Source of the DNA: Terriglobia bacterium
GTDB taxonomy: Bacteria; Acidobacteriota; Terriglobia; 20CM-2-55-15
Assembly: GCA_036496425.1 (NCBI GenBank)
Contig: DASXLG010000036.1
Span: forward strand, 1-36,943
Length of the DNA stretch: 36,943 bases
Direction: 5' to 3'
In this document: one piece after another, positions 8,039-23,290 of the stretch
How the letters are laid out: every line of letters begins with the position of its first letter
Numbering within the stretch: the first letter of the stretch is position 1
Notes under the pieces: generated by a model
Told to the model about the DNA's origin: nothing
What the model saw: the letters and a program-made list of their open reading frames with translations, nothing else
Databases searched by the model: none
Position numbers and translations under genes: made by a program

Positions 8039-10270
8039 ATGAGTCATGCGCCAATGCCAACGGATCGCAGCGATTTGCCGCCGTTTCACCAACATCGTTC
8101 TGCTACGCACCAGCACGCTGTCCAGTTTTATGAATCGGACAACTACCTGAGCGCCGAGGTGGCGCGCTACCTGGCGCATGGTTTTCGCAACGGAAATGCA
8201 ATGGTCGTGATTGCCTTGCCCGAGCACCGCACAGCTTTCAAAAAGCACCTGGACAGTCAAGGCTTCGACGTTGATGCAACGATTCGAAGCGGTCAGTTTA
8301 AGGAATTCGATGCCCACGAAACGCTTCGAGCCTTCATGGATTCGGAACTGCCCAACCGGGAACGCTTCAGGACAGTCATCGGGCAGGTGATCGACGAGTG
8401 CAGAAATAGATACCAACCCGCGCCGGTGCTGGCTTATGGCGAGATGGTGGACATCCTCTGGCGTGATGGAAAACACGAAGCCGCCATCCGTCTGGAAGAG
8501 CTTTGGAACGAACTCGCCGAAGACCGGCACTTTGACTTGTTTTGCGCATATGCGTTGAACGGTTTTTATAAAGGAGACCATCACCCGCAATTTGAACGCA
8601 TCTGCCGGACTCATTCGCTGGTTTATCCGACCGAACGGTACATGGAACTGGGAGAGCAGGAACGGTTGGTCCGGATCAGCGTGCTCGAACAACAATCATT
8701 CGCGCTTCAGGCTGAAATCCAGGTCCGGAAAGAGGCTGAAAAGGCGCTGCTTGAAGCCCTCGATGAAAAAAGGCATACGGAGGAAAAGCTGCGGCAGACC
8801 GAATCGGAGCTTCGTGGTGTGCTGCAGACTGCGGCCGAAGGGATTCACTGGGTTGATGCCGGCGGCCGCATCCTTTGGGCAAATGCGGCGGAATTGGCGA
8901 TGATGGGTTATAGGGCCGATGAATACATCGGTCATGACATTCGCGAATTTCACCTCGATGCGGATGTGATCGCGAACATTTTCGATCAGCTCGTCAAAGG
9001 CGAGACTCTCCTGAATTACTCCGCCCGCCTGCGGGCAAAGGATGGTTCGATCCGGCATGTTTTGATCAATTCGAACGCGTTTCTGCAGAACGGACAGTTC
9101 CTCCATACCCAATGCTTTACCCGCGACATCACAGAACTTCACTATGCGCAGGATGCCCAGGGTTTCCTTAGCGCCGTCGTGGCATCGGCGGATGACGCGA
9201 TAATCAGCAAGACACTCGATGGAATCATTACAAGTTGGAATCCGGGAGCGCAGCGGATTTTCGGATATTACGCGGAAGAGGTCATCGGGAAGCCGGTGGC
9301 CATTCTCATTCCACCCGACCGCGACAATGAAGAACCCGATATTCTCGCTCGCCTCAAAAAGGGCGAGCGGATCGACCATTATGAAACCAAGCGGCTCCGG
9401 AAAGATGGAACGATTCTCGATATATCTCTCTCCGTGTCGCCGGTTCGCAACCGGCGCGGGCAGATCATCGGGGCCTCGAAAATCGCCCGGGATATTACCT
9501 ACCGAAAGCGTCTGGAAGTAGAACGAGTCAAGCTTCTCGAACAGGAACGCGCCGCACGCAGCCAGGCGGAAGCGGCCAACAGGATCAAGGATGAATTTCT
9601 GGCGATCCTTTCCCACGAATTGCGCACCCCTCTCAATGCCATCATGGGCTGGATCAGCATCCTCGAATCACGGCAGGACGTTGACCTCGTTGAACGCGCC
9701 ATCGATGTGATCAAACGAAATGCGGGAGCCCAGAAAAGGATGATTGAAGACCTGCTGGATGTGGCGCGGATTCTAACCGGAAAAATGGTAATCGATACCG
9801 ATCCAATCGATTTCCGGAGCGTCGTGAATGCGGCGGTGGACAGCGTCAGCCCTGCGGCTTCCGCCAAGACGATCCGCATGGATACGGATTTTCAAATGCC
9901 GATTCCGATCATCACAGGTGACGCGGACCGGTTGCAACAGGTGGTGTGGAACCTGCTTTCAAACGCAATCAAATTCACGCCTGAAGGCGGATATATACAG
10001 CTGCGGCTGGGTCAAACGAACTCGCACCTGGAATTCAGCGTCCGGGATAGCGGGCAAGGGATTGCGCCTCAATTCCTCGGCCGGGTTTTCGACCGGTTTG
10101 CGCAAGGCGATTCCAGTACAACCCGCGTCCACGGCGGCCTGGGCATCGGTCTTGCGGTAGTGCGGCATCTGGTTGAAGTTCACGGCGGCAGCGTCCATGC
10201 CGAGAGTCCCGGCGAAGGGCTGGGCGCGACCTTCACCGTGCGGCTGCCGGTGGCTACAGCGGCGGAATAG
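8039..10270 (+). CDS. MEDS-PAS-PAS sensor histidine kinase, soluble
   Basis: A 743-residue kinase with no membrane segment. Residues about 24-200 form a MEDS domain (the DcmR-type sensory fold), seen from HAVQFYESD at the start, a Walker-less RecA-like core and GEMVDILW near residue 134. A coiled linker (about 205-255) leads to two PAS domains (about 256-368 and 376-490). HisKA has H526 in [12 protein letters not shown], followed by an ATPase domain with N-box (WNLLSNAIKFTP), DSGQGI and GLGIGLAV. There is no receiver, so phosphate must pass to a separate regulator. GGGAGG 10 nt upstream supports ATG 8039. A paralogous MEDS domain occurs as a separate protein at 22400-23290, coupled to another kinase. 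Confidence 0.92.
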   Translation: MSHAPMPTDRSDLPPFHQHRSATHQHAVQFYESDNYLSAEVARYLAHGFRNGNAMVVIALPEHRTAFKKHLDSQGFDVDATIRSGQFKEFDAHETLRAFMDSELPNRERFRTVIGQVIDECRNRYQPAPVLAYGEMVDILWRDGKHEAAIRLEELWNELAEDRHFDLFCAYALNGFYKGDHHPQFERICRTHSLVYPTERYMELGEQERLVRISVLEQQSFALQAEIQVRKEAEKALLEALDEKRHTEEKLRQTESELRGVLQTAAEGIHWVDAGGRILWANAAELAMMGYRADEYIGHDIREFHLDADVIANIFDQLVKGETLLNYSARLRAKDGSIRHVLINSNAFLQNGQFLHTQCFTRDITELHYAQDAQGFLSAVVASADDAIISKTLDGIITSWNPGAQRIFGYYAEEVIGKPVAILIPPDRDNEEPDILARLKKGERIDHYETKRLRKDGTILDISLSVSPVRNRRGQIIGASKIARDITYRKRLEVERVKLLEQERAARSQAEAANRIKDEFLAILSHELRTPLNAIMGWISILESRQDVDLVERAIDVIKRNAGAQKRMIEDLLDVARILTGKMVIDTDPIDFRSVVNAAVDSVSPAASAKTIRMDTDFQMPIPIITGDADRLQQVVWNLLSNAIKFTPEGGYIQLRLGQTNSHLEFSVRDSGQGIAPQFLGRVFDRFAQGDSSTTRVHGGLGIGLAVVRHLVEVHGGSVHAESPGEGLGATFTVRLPVATAAE

Positions 10271-10278
10271 CTACCGGT

Positions 10279-10309
10279 CGGCGAGCTTCGCACCGATCGG
10301 AGCTCGTCG
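10279..10309. terminator. Possible hairpin between convergent kinase genes
   Basis: Arms CGGCGAGCT and AGCTCGTCG pair at 8 of 9 positions across a 13-nt loop in the 55-nt gap between two convergent genes. There is no T-tract on either side, so if it terminates transcription it is not a classic intrinsic terminator. It is recorded because convergent gene ends often carry such stems. Confidence 0.25.
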
Positions 10310-10325
10310 GCTCGTCCGCCATATC

Positions 10326-16628
<6,303 letters not shown>

Positions 16629-16664
16629 TTGGTGGCCTGCCTTTTTCGCTATCTGGAAGAATTC

Positions 16665-18791
16665 TTAAAAGCGCTGTTCGGTCCTGTGGAGTTTTTCGGA
16701 CTTCGTCTGCCGTGCATCCAGGCACTCCAGAATTCTGGTGGCATCGACGGGTTTGACAAGATGAACATTGAATCCGGCCTCCGATGACCGGCGTTTATCG
16801 TTGTCATTGCCCCATCCGGTGATCGCAATCAGAACGATCTCGCGGCTCCAGGGCCGCTCGCGGATACGCCGGGCTGTTTCATAGCCGTTCAGTCTGGGCA
16901 TTCCCAAGTCGAGCACGATGACATCGGGCAGGACCTGTTCCGCCTTTTCGAGCGCTTCCATACCGTCAAACGCGGTGTACACCTCGTGACCATACATCCG
17001 GAGCATGACTTCGAAGCTCTCGACAACATCCGGATTATCGTCGGCGATCAGAATGCGCCGCCTCGTGAGCGGTTGTCGGGGGCCGGAGGAGTGGGCCGCT
17101 GACGACAGGTCCTGGCGTACTGTCTCGCGAACCGGCAGTCGAACGATAAATTCACTGCCCTTACCAATCCCCTCGCTCAAGGCTTCAATGGTTCCCCCGT
17201 GCATTTCCACAAGCCGCTTCGCTAACGACAAACCAATGCCCAAGCCCCCCTCGGATTGGCCGATAGAACGGCCAACCTGAGTAAACATTTCGAACACCCC
17301 CGCCAACAAGGCGGGATCAATGCCAATACCAACATCCTGGACTCGGATCACGGCAGTCGAACCTTCCTGCTTCGCAGTGAGGGAAATTCCTCCTGTCCCT
17401 TCCGCTCGCTTGCTGTACTTTGCGGCATTGTTGAGGAGGTTCGAAAACGCCTGGGCCAATCGCACCGGATCGGCGTCGAGATATATCGGCTCAGAGGGAA
17501 TAGCCAACGCGAGTTCCAGACCATACTGTTCAATCAATGCGTGATTCGTTTCGACCGCGGCGGCGATAATCCGTGCCAGTTCGACTGGCTCCTTCCTCAG
17601 TTCGAGCGCATTGCGGCTGATGCGATTAACATCAATAAGCTCCTCAATCAGTCGACTCATGTGTTGCGTCTGGCGCTCAACTATGTCCATAGCCCGTTTG
17701 TATTCCATGGTGGCCGGGTCTTTCACGGCAAGGACCTTGAGCGAGTACCGCACCGGTGCTAACGGGTTGCGCAGTTCGTGAGCGAGGGTTGCCAGGAATT
17801 CGTCCTTGCGGCGATCCGACTCCCGTAATGTATCTTCAAGACGCTTGCGCTCGGCGAGTTCGCTGCGAAGCGACCGCTCGGCTAATTTCCGCTTGCTCAG
17901 ATCAACACTGACGCCGAGTATTCGCGTGGAGTTGCTGTTGGAATCGTGAACTATCCGGCCACGATCGGCAATCCAGACGATGCTACCGTCCGGGCGAACC
18001 GCCCGGTATTCGGCCTCAAAATTACCAGTGCTCGCCGCTCGCTGAAGAGCAGCTTCGGGGACGCCGATGTCATCGGGATGAACGGCATGCGAAATTCGCG
18101 AGTCCGGGCCAAAGGCGCCTGGGGGAAAGCCAAAAACGACCTCTGGGTCTGCAGACCATCGCATTTTTCCGGTCGTCAAATCCCACTCCCAGGTCGCGAC
18201 CTGCGCAACGGCCAGGGCCAGGCGCAGCCGCTCTTCATTGTCGCGAACCTCTTGATTCGCACGGGCCAGTTCTGCAGTCCGCTCAACGACACGGGTTTCC
18301 AGTTGCTCCTTCGCGAGCCGCAGAAGCTCCTGCGCGTTCTGGCGCTCCGCGACTTCGGCGTTTAGCGCCTCAACGGCCGATGCCAATGCCCGAGTCGTAC
18401 GAAACAGATTGGCAAAAACGGCGACTTTCGACCGGAGAACATCCGGATTGATGGGCTTGCTCAAAAAATCAGCCCCGCCCACGCCATAGGCATGAACGAC
18501 CTGCTTTTCATCCATGCTGTGCGCCGTCAGAAAGAGAATTGGCACGTGCTCACTGCGCTTGCGCTGCTTGATGAGCTTCGCCAATTCCAGTCCGTCCGTA
18601 CCTGGCATTTTGATGTCGAGCACAATTGCCGCAAAGTCATTGTGCAAGATCGCGAAAAGCGCTTCGTCAGCCGTTTGCGCTCGCACGAGCGTGCAACCGC
18701 TCGAATCCAGGATGCTTTCAAGCGCATCCAGGTTGCGAGGCTCGTCATCTACGAGCAGAATGCGGACTACTTCATTAACAGAATCCTTCAC
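16665..18791 (-). CDS. REC-PAS-histidine kinase-REC hybrid
   Basis: A soluble hybrid kinase of 708 residues. The N-terminal receiver has D59 and K112. A coiled linker (about 140-185) is followed by a PAS domain with a PAC tail (about 186-300). HisKA carries H338 in LAHELRNPLAPV, and the ATPase domain has FSNLLNNAAKYS, DVGIGI and GLGIGLSL. A C-terminal receiver (about 585-700, VLDLGMPRLNG) ends the protein. I chose GTG 18791 (MKDSVNEVVRILLVDDE), which has CGGAGG about 10 nt upstream and gives a normal receiver start; a TTG at 18830 adds 13 residues. A receiver at each end allows both input from another kinase and onward transfer. It lies 36 nt upstream of the poly-HAMP kinase gene. Confidence 0.92.
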   Translation of the reverse strand: MKDSVNEVVRILLVDDEPRNLDALESILDSSGCTLVRAQTADEALFAILHNDFAAIVLDIKMPGTDGLELAKLIKQRKRSEHVPILFLTAHSMDEKQVVHAYGVGGADFLSKPINPDVLRSKVAVFANLFRTTRALASAVEALNAEVAERQNAQELLRLAKEQLETRVVERTAELARANQEVRDNEERLRLALAVAQVATWEWDLTTGKMRWSADPEVVFGFPPGAFGPDSRISHAVHPDDIGVPEAALQRAASTGNFEAEYRAVRPDGSIVWIADRGRIVHDSNSNSTRILGVSVDLSKRKLAERSLRSELAERKRLEDTLRESDRRKDEFLATLAHELRNPLAPVRYSLKVLAVKDPATMEYKRAMDIVERQTQHMSRLIEELIDVNRISRNALELRKEPVELARIIAAAVETNHALIEQYGLELALAIPSEPIYLDADPVRLAQAFSNLLNNAAKYSKRAEGTGGISLTAKQEGSTAVIRVQDVGIGIDPALLAGVFEMFTQVGRSIGQSEGGLGIGLSLAKRLVEMHGGTIEALSEGIGKGSEFIVRLPVRETVRQDLSSAAHSSGPRQPLTRRRILIADDNPDVVESFEVMLRMYGHEVYTAFDGMEALEKAEQVLPDVIVLDLGMPRLNGYETARRIRERPWSREIVLIAITGWGNDNDKRRSSEAGFNVHLVKPVDATRILECLDARQTKSEKLHRTEQRF

Positions 18792-19031
18792 CAGCGAAAG
18801 GCCTCCGAAACTGCAAGAGTGCGTAATCAAGCACCTGCGATTCCTTTACATAAGGACTGCCTTTGCTTGGGGTTGCGTGGGTATCGGCGTTTTGAAGGTA
18901 TTGAAATTCTTCCGCAGTATTTCGAACTGTCAGGGAAATTCTACGCGTCGCCAGGAACATTTACCGGGCTAGACGGCTAGACCCCCGTTGCTTTTTGTGT
19001 TCCCTTCCCTTCCCGCGCGAAACGCGCCGGT

Positions 19032-19537
19032 TCATCCCTTTTGTCGCGCCAAGGAGTCCTCTTGAGCGGAACCGGCAACCAGGCGCATCACTCCGTGTCC
19101 CACGATCACAAGCAGGACGTACACGGTAGCGTCCGCCAGGACAGGCGCGACACCGGGAGAGAATATGATCCAATTCGGAAATACCGCGGCGATCCAGTAA
19201 TCGCGTGGCGGACCGATGATCGCCGAAGCCAAGACACACACCGCCAGTCCACGTCCTCCAAACCGGCGAGCCACTCGCCAGGTGAGAAGGTAAGCGGGGG
19301 CACACGAGACCGCGAATCCGAGCCATAGCAAAACTGAAAGTGCGGCCCGGACTTCGGGACGCGCCACCAGCCCAAGGCCTCCGCGAGCGCGATGGAGGCA
19401 AGAGCAACCGCCCCAAAACCCACTCCTCCCGCCAGAGCTCCTCCAATTCGGCGCGACCCCGCCCGGGTAAAGTAAGCCGCGGCCAAGAAAGCGCCCCCAT
19501 ACAAAAGAACCATCAGGAAGACTTCGCTTGTTGTCAT
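19032..19537 (-). pseudogene. Small multi-pass membrane protein gene, apparently frameshifted
   Basis: Two overlapping frames look like halves of one gene. ATG 19537 opens MTTSEVFLMVLLYGGAF, with hydrophobic stretches typical of two membrane helices (about residues 5-22 and 30-52), and keeps sense up to EALGWWRV. After that the same frame turns into non-hydrophobic, Ser/Arg-rich nonsense. The neighbouring frame takes over at about 19370 with ARPEVRAALSVLLWLGFAV, two or three more helices and the ending HGVMRLVAGSA, stopping at 19032. A single-base slip near 19360-19375 would join them into a protein of about 167 residues. It could be a real pseudogene, a sequencing error or, less likely, programmed frameshifting. 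The function is not recognised. Confidence 0.55.
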
Positions 19538-19751
19538 GAATCTCGAACGGAGTATGGGCGATGGAGGGAGTGGTCAGGCAGGTTCACCGGTATCCGCATG
19601 GATGAAGGCGTACTTCGATGCCGGCGTTTAAACATACGGCCCGTCTATGTGCCACCGTTTTTTTGCTCCTGGGTGTACGGTAGCGTACCAAGCCCACCGG
19701 CACTTTTCTGTAATTATCTTTTGTGGTAATAATCGCGTCAACTTCTTTTGT

Positions 19752-19949
19752 ATGCCTAGACTGAACGTTGGTGACAAAGTAAAGATCCTGCCGGCAATGG
19801 AAACTGCTTTCATCGGCGCAGAAGGTCTCGTTAACGAGATCCAGCCGAATGACCGTGGTATTAGAGACCTCGACCGCTATGTAGTGCAGTTCAAATGGGG
19901 CGAGAAAAAGACATTTTATGATGCGCAGCTGATGCGGATAGAAACCTGA
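19752..19949 (+). CDS. Small basic/beta-rich protein of unknown function (65 aa)
   Basis: I chose ATG 19752, which gives MPRLNVGDKVKILPAMETAF and a compact 65-residue protein. An upstream in-frame start would add 35 residues of unlikely composition. The alternation of V, K and I around VGDKVKIL, GLVNEI, YVVQFKWG and TFYDAQLMRI suggests a small SH3-like or KOW-like barrel. No catalytic motif is visible. It stands alone on the plus strand, divergent from the frameshifted membrane gene, and is followed by a good intrinsic terminator 66 nt downstream, which supports it as a separate transcription unit. No clear Shine-Dalgarno is present. Confidence 0.6.
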   Translation: MPRLNVGDKVKILPAMETAFIGAEGLVNEIQPNDRGIRDLDRYVVQFKWGEKKTFYDAQLMRIET

Positions 19950-19955
19950 TTCAGG

Positions 19956-20018
19956 TATCGGCGGTGGCGGCCAACGATGCTTTCGATGACGGCCGCTAGC
20001 TCAGAATATTCGAGAGGC
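19956..20018 (-). pseudogene. Relic of the C-terminal end of a receiver domain
   Basis: These 63 bp align without gaps to 23834-23896, the last 63 bp of the hybrid kinase gene at 23833-25566, with 9 differences, all of them transitions. Read on the minus strand the relic encodes PLEYSELAAVIESIVGRHRR, matching the final PLEYSELVTVIENIVGRHRQ of that kinase. No other part of a kinase is attached. It sits just 3' of an unrelated hybrid kinase gene and partly under a terminator stem, so it looks like what remains of a lost paralogue. Confidence 0.65.
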
Positions 20019-20055
20019 ACAAAGGGCCTGATTTGTGCCTTTTGGCGTCTTTTTT
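20016..20055 (+). terminator. Intrinsic terminator
   Basis: Perfect 8-bp arms GGCACAAA (20016-20023) and TTTGTGCC (20032-20039) around an 8-nt loop are followed by TTTT and then, after a short gap, TTTTTT. The T-tract lies on the plus strand, so it would end transcription of the 65-residue protein gene. It also lies directly beyond the stop of the minus-strand hybrid kinase (20054), where the stem could act weakly in the other direction. Confidence 0.7.
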
Positions 20056-22396
20056 AACTCAGGCGTGGAATCGAGGCAAACAGGGCTTGTAAAGTATCCA
20101 GCTCGACGGGTTTGACGATATGGTGATTGAACCCGGCGGTTTTTGTCCGATTCCGATCTTCGTCCTGGCCCCATCCTGTCAAGGCGATCAAGAGCATATC
20201 CGAGAATTCCAGGTCCTGCCGTACTCGCCTCGCGACTTCATAGCCATCCAAGCCCGGCATGCCGATGTCGAGGAAAAGCACCGACGGGTTGTAAACGCCG
20301 AGCTTGTCCAGGGCCGATTGGCCGTCGTAAACGATCTGTACCTCCGCGCCGAGAAGCGTCAGCAGCAATCCCAGGCTGTCCGCCGAATCCTTATTGTCGT
20401 CAACCACGAGAACACGTGGAGTGGCGGAAGCCGGCGGTTTTTGAAGTTGGTGTGGAAGCGTCATCTGCAAGTCGTCGCGTAACTGCCCTTCAGCCAAGGG
20501 AAGGCGCACAACAAACTCGCTGCCGCGACCCGGCCCATCGCTGTGAGCCTCGACGCTGCCGCCATGCATTTCGACGAGGGTGCGTACCAGGTTAAGGCCG
20601 ATGCCCAGGCCGTCCTGGAAGCGGCGAAGTGCATTGTCCACCTGCGTGAACATATCGAAGACACGGGAGAGCATCTCGGGCGGGATGCCGACACCCGTGT
20701 CCCGGATCGATACCACGGCCGCAGTGTCCTCCCGCCTCGCCTCGACCGTGATGATTCCGCCGGGCTCCGTATACTTCGCGGCATTGTTCAGCATGTTCGC
20801 GAATATTTGTGCAAGCCGGACCAAGTCGCCGTCCACAATGACAGGCTCATCGGGCTGGGAGACTACGATCTGGTGGCCGGCAGCATCTATTATCGGTTTG
20901 CTCGCCTCCACGGCCGACCTCAGGACCGTGGCCAGATCGATCCGTTGTTTTTTAAGTTCGATTTTCCCGTGGCTGATACGGGACACTTCAAGCAGGTCAT
21001 CGACCAGGCGGACCATATGGGACACTTGCCGGTCCATCATCTCGAGGAAAGGCACTCCAGCGGGCGCGGAAGTCCCGGAAATTCGCATCGTTTGAAGCCA
21101 GTTGCGAATGGGAGCGAGAGGGTTGCGCAGTTCGTGAGCAAGGGTGGCGAGGAATTCATCCTTATGACGGTCAGCCGCGCGCAGCTGCGCCTCCGAGTCC
21201 GCGAGCGCCTGCCGAGCCTGCACTTGAGCTGAGATATCCCGGAAGTAGCACACCAGACCGAAGCACCCATCCGGCAAAGTGATCCGGTCCAGCCGCCATT
21301 CATAAAATTCGACGATGCCTCGATCCAGCCGCCGTTCCGCTCGCTCGGCAGTGATATAGGGCTCGCCCGTTTCCAGCGTATGGCGGAAAATGCCCACGAT
21401 TTCATCGGCGTATTGCTGCTCCCAGAGCACATGCATGACTTCGCCGAGATCGAGGCCGATGACTCCGCCGGCGATAGCTCCGAAAACCGGCAGCGCGACC
21501 GGATTGACTTCGCGAATTCGAAGGGCGGAATCGACCAGGAATACTCCCATCGGAGCCTGATTCAAAAGCGTCTCAAACTGCTCGCCCCGATTGCGCAGCA
21601 CCTCCTCCATCTGTTTGTGCCTGGTGATGTCCTGGAAGTTCAGAAGGATCGCGCCGCCGCGGTTAAAAGGAAGGGCTCGCGCGTCGAGCAGAAACGTCCT
21701 GCGGCCCAGTCCCTCCGCTTCGCGGTCGATCTCGCGAGGCTCGAATTTATTTCCGCCGGCGACGATCGCTTTCAGCGAATCCCACGGCCCGAAATCCTTC
21801 CACTGGCGATCGCCGAGTTCCCGGAGCGGGACACCCTGGCTCTGCTCGCGGGAGACGCCGCACATCACATAAAACGCGCGGTTTGCAGTCTGCACTCGAA
21901 GCTCCGAGTCCAGGACAACGAGCGGCTCGCTCATGGCGTTGATGATGGTTTTCGCATACTCGCGTTCGTAGACCGCCTGCTCGACACTCTCGAGCAAAGC
22001 GGTCACATTCGTGAATGTCAGCATCCCGCCTTTTTCGCCGTGGGCGCCCGCATAGGAGGTCAGCCGCATGATGAAACGGCGGTCGCCATGCCGGATCTCA
22101 CGGCGGCAGGGCAGCGCATTGGCCATAATCTGTGTGAAGACAGCCTCAAATTCCTTCACCTCTCTCAGGACTGCGATGCTGCGGGCAGGCCTCCCGATAT
22201 CCGCTGCTTCCAGCCCAAACATGTCCATTGCCGCCTGGTTGAAGCGGCTCAGGCTGCCCTCGGAGGTCATAATCATGATGGGAAAATCGAAGGATTCGAG
22301 AAGGGCAATGACTTCACTGCCGGCGTAGTCCTCAACGGCGGGACGTTCTGCGCCGCGAGAATCGGGCATGCCGTCAGGGACTGCGCTCGACCGCAT
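20054..22396 (-). CDS. Three-PAS hybrid histidine kinase with C-terminal receiver
   Basis: A soluble 780-residue kinase. Three PAS-type domains can be traced (about residues 25-135, 145-262 and 268-392), the second and third ending in PAC-like FQDITRHK and FRDISAQVQ. HisKA has H421 in LAHELRNPLAPI. The ATPase domain shows ANMLNNAAKYTE, DTGVGI and GLGIGLNL. A receiver follows (VLFLDIGMPGLDG, with the conserved lysine in HIVKPVE). ATG 22396 lies 3 nt after the stop of the MEDS protein gene, with AGGAAG inside that gene as ribosome binding site, so the two are translated together. The pair is a split version of the fused MEDS-PAS kinase at 8039-10270. Confidence 0.93.
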   Translation of the reverse strand: MRSSAVPDGMPDSRGAERPAVEDYAGSEVIALLESFDFPIMIMTSEGSLSRFNQAAMDMFGLEAADIGRPARSIAVLREVKEFEAVFTQIMANALPCRREIRHGDRRFIMRLTSYAGAHGEKGGMLTFTNVTALLESVEQAVYEREYAKTIINAMSEPLVVLDSELRVQTANRAFYVMCGVSREQSQGVPLRELGDRQWKDFGPWDSLKAIVAGGNKFEPREIDREAEGLGRRTFLLDARALPFNRGGAILLNFQDITRHKQMEEVLRNRGEQFETLLNQAPMGVFLVDSALRIREVNPVALPVFGAIAGGVIGLDLGEVMHVLWEQQYADEIVGIFRHTLETGEPYITAERAERRLDRGIVEFYEWRLDRITLPDGCFGLVCYFRDISAQVQARQALADSEAQLRAADRHKDEFLATLAHELRNPLAPIRNWLQTMRISGTSAPAGVPFLEMMDRQVSHMVRLVDDLLEVSRISHGKIELKKQRIDLATVLRSAVEASKPIIDAAGHQIVVSQPDEPVIVDGDLVRLAQIFANMLNNAAKYTEPGGIITVEARREDTAAVVSIRDTGVGIPPEMLSRVFDMFTQVDNALRRFQDGLGIGLNLVRTLVEMHGGSVEAHSDGPGRGSEFVVRLPLAEGQLRDDLQMTLPHQLQKPPASATPRVLVVDDNKDSADSLGLLLTLLGAEVQIVYDGQSALDKLGVYNPSVLFLDIGMPGLDGYEVARRVRQDLEFSDMLLIALTGWGQDEDRNRTKTAGFNHHIVKPVELDTLQALFASIPRLS

Positions 22397-22399
22397 TAT

Positions 22400-23290
22400 C
22401 TACTTCCTGGGAGAGGTATAGAGGTTGTGGCTCCGGCTCAGCACCGAATCCGCGACCAGGGGAAGACTCTGACGCAACGCCATAAGCAAAGCCTGAGATC
22501 TCGGCATCTGGAACGACGCTGAAAATTGAGCTAACAACTGTTGTTCAAGGACGGAAGCCTCGTCGGCGCCGACGGTCTCGCGGAGCGCGTCACTGACAGC
22601 GCGCTCCAGACGCGCGTAGTCCTCGACCGGGATCAAGTGCGAATGGTTTTGCCCAAGCCGCGGCAGCATGCGGGAGTGAACCTCGCTATTGAAGTTATCC
22701 ATGACAAATGAACAAAAGATTGCGATGTCATGGTGGTGGGCGAGTTGATCGAATTGATCTTCCAAATCCATACTTGCCCCCACATCCCCTCGTTCCCAAA
22801 GGACATTCACCATCTCCCCCCACCAGCGGACCTTCGGGCAACGGCTTCCGCCGCGGGCCCGGCTGATGACATCGGCGGCGAGACCGAGAAAGACCGGGGC
22901 ATCCGGCATGGCATCGCGCATGAATTTGGGCAACAACTCGTCGGCGTCAACGATCGTAAGCTGTCCGCGGCTTTGCGCGCCTTTCACATCCACCCCTTCC
23001 GCCTGAAGACGGGGACGAAATGCATCCCAATGTTCTTGCGTTGGAACGAGGATCACAGCCTCGCCATTGGCCAGCGCGCCCGCGGCGAACCGGCAGACGG
23101 CGCGGCGCAGGAATTCCTGGTCCTGATAAAGCTGCACGATATGATCGCGCGGCTTCGCATCCGCCAGAAGAGATCGCCACGGCTCATTAGCAAAGGCGCC
23201 GTCGCTGTCGTCGCTCCTGAGGGCCGCATCATGGAGATGAATGTTGGCGGTCCGATCCGTTGCTTGCTGCAATGCTCTTTGATCTTTCAT
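22400..23290 (-). CDS. MEDS-domain sensory protein
   Basis: A 296-residue protein whose residues about 45-220 match the MEDS fold (DcmR-type sensory domain): it opens with HIVQLYQDQEF, continues through AVILVPTQEHW and has WWGEMVNVLWERGD. The same landmarks (HAVQFYESD, GEMVDILW) occur in the MEDS-PAS kinase at 8039. The tail (about 225-296) is helical and could contact the coupled kinase. I chose ATG 23290, with GGGAG 9 nt upstream, over a TTG 12 codons earlier. It ends 3 nt before the three-PAS kinase gene and is probably its sensory partner. The ligand is not known. Confidence 0.87.
   Translation of the reverse strand: MKDQRALQQATDRTANIHLHDAALRSDDSDGAFANEPWRSLLADAKPRDHIVQLYQDQEFLRRAVCRFAAGALANGEAVILVPTQEHWDAFRPRLQAEGVDVKGAQSRGQLTIVDADELLPKFMRDAMPDAPVFLGLAADVISRARGGSRCPKVRWWGEMVNVLWERGDVGASMDLEDQFDQLAHHHDIAIFCSFVMDNFNSEVHSRMLPRLGQNHSHLIPVEDYARLERAVSDALRETVGADEASVLEQQLLAQFSASFQMPRSQALLMALRQSLPLVADSVLSRSHNLYTSPRK

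Noticed and set aside
18961-19500. Third open frame (179 codons) over the split membrane gene
   Set aside because: It is rich in Arg, Gly and Ser with no hydrophobic segments or motif, whereas the other two frames together give a sensible membrane protein.
21380-22522. Plus-strand open frame of 380 codons
   Set aside because: Antisense to the three-PAS kinase, whose kinase and receiver motifs are unmistakable. No motif is visible in the antisense product.
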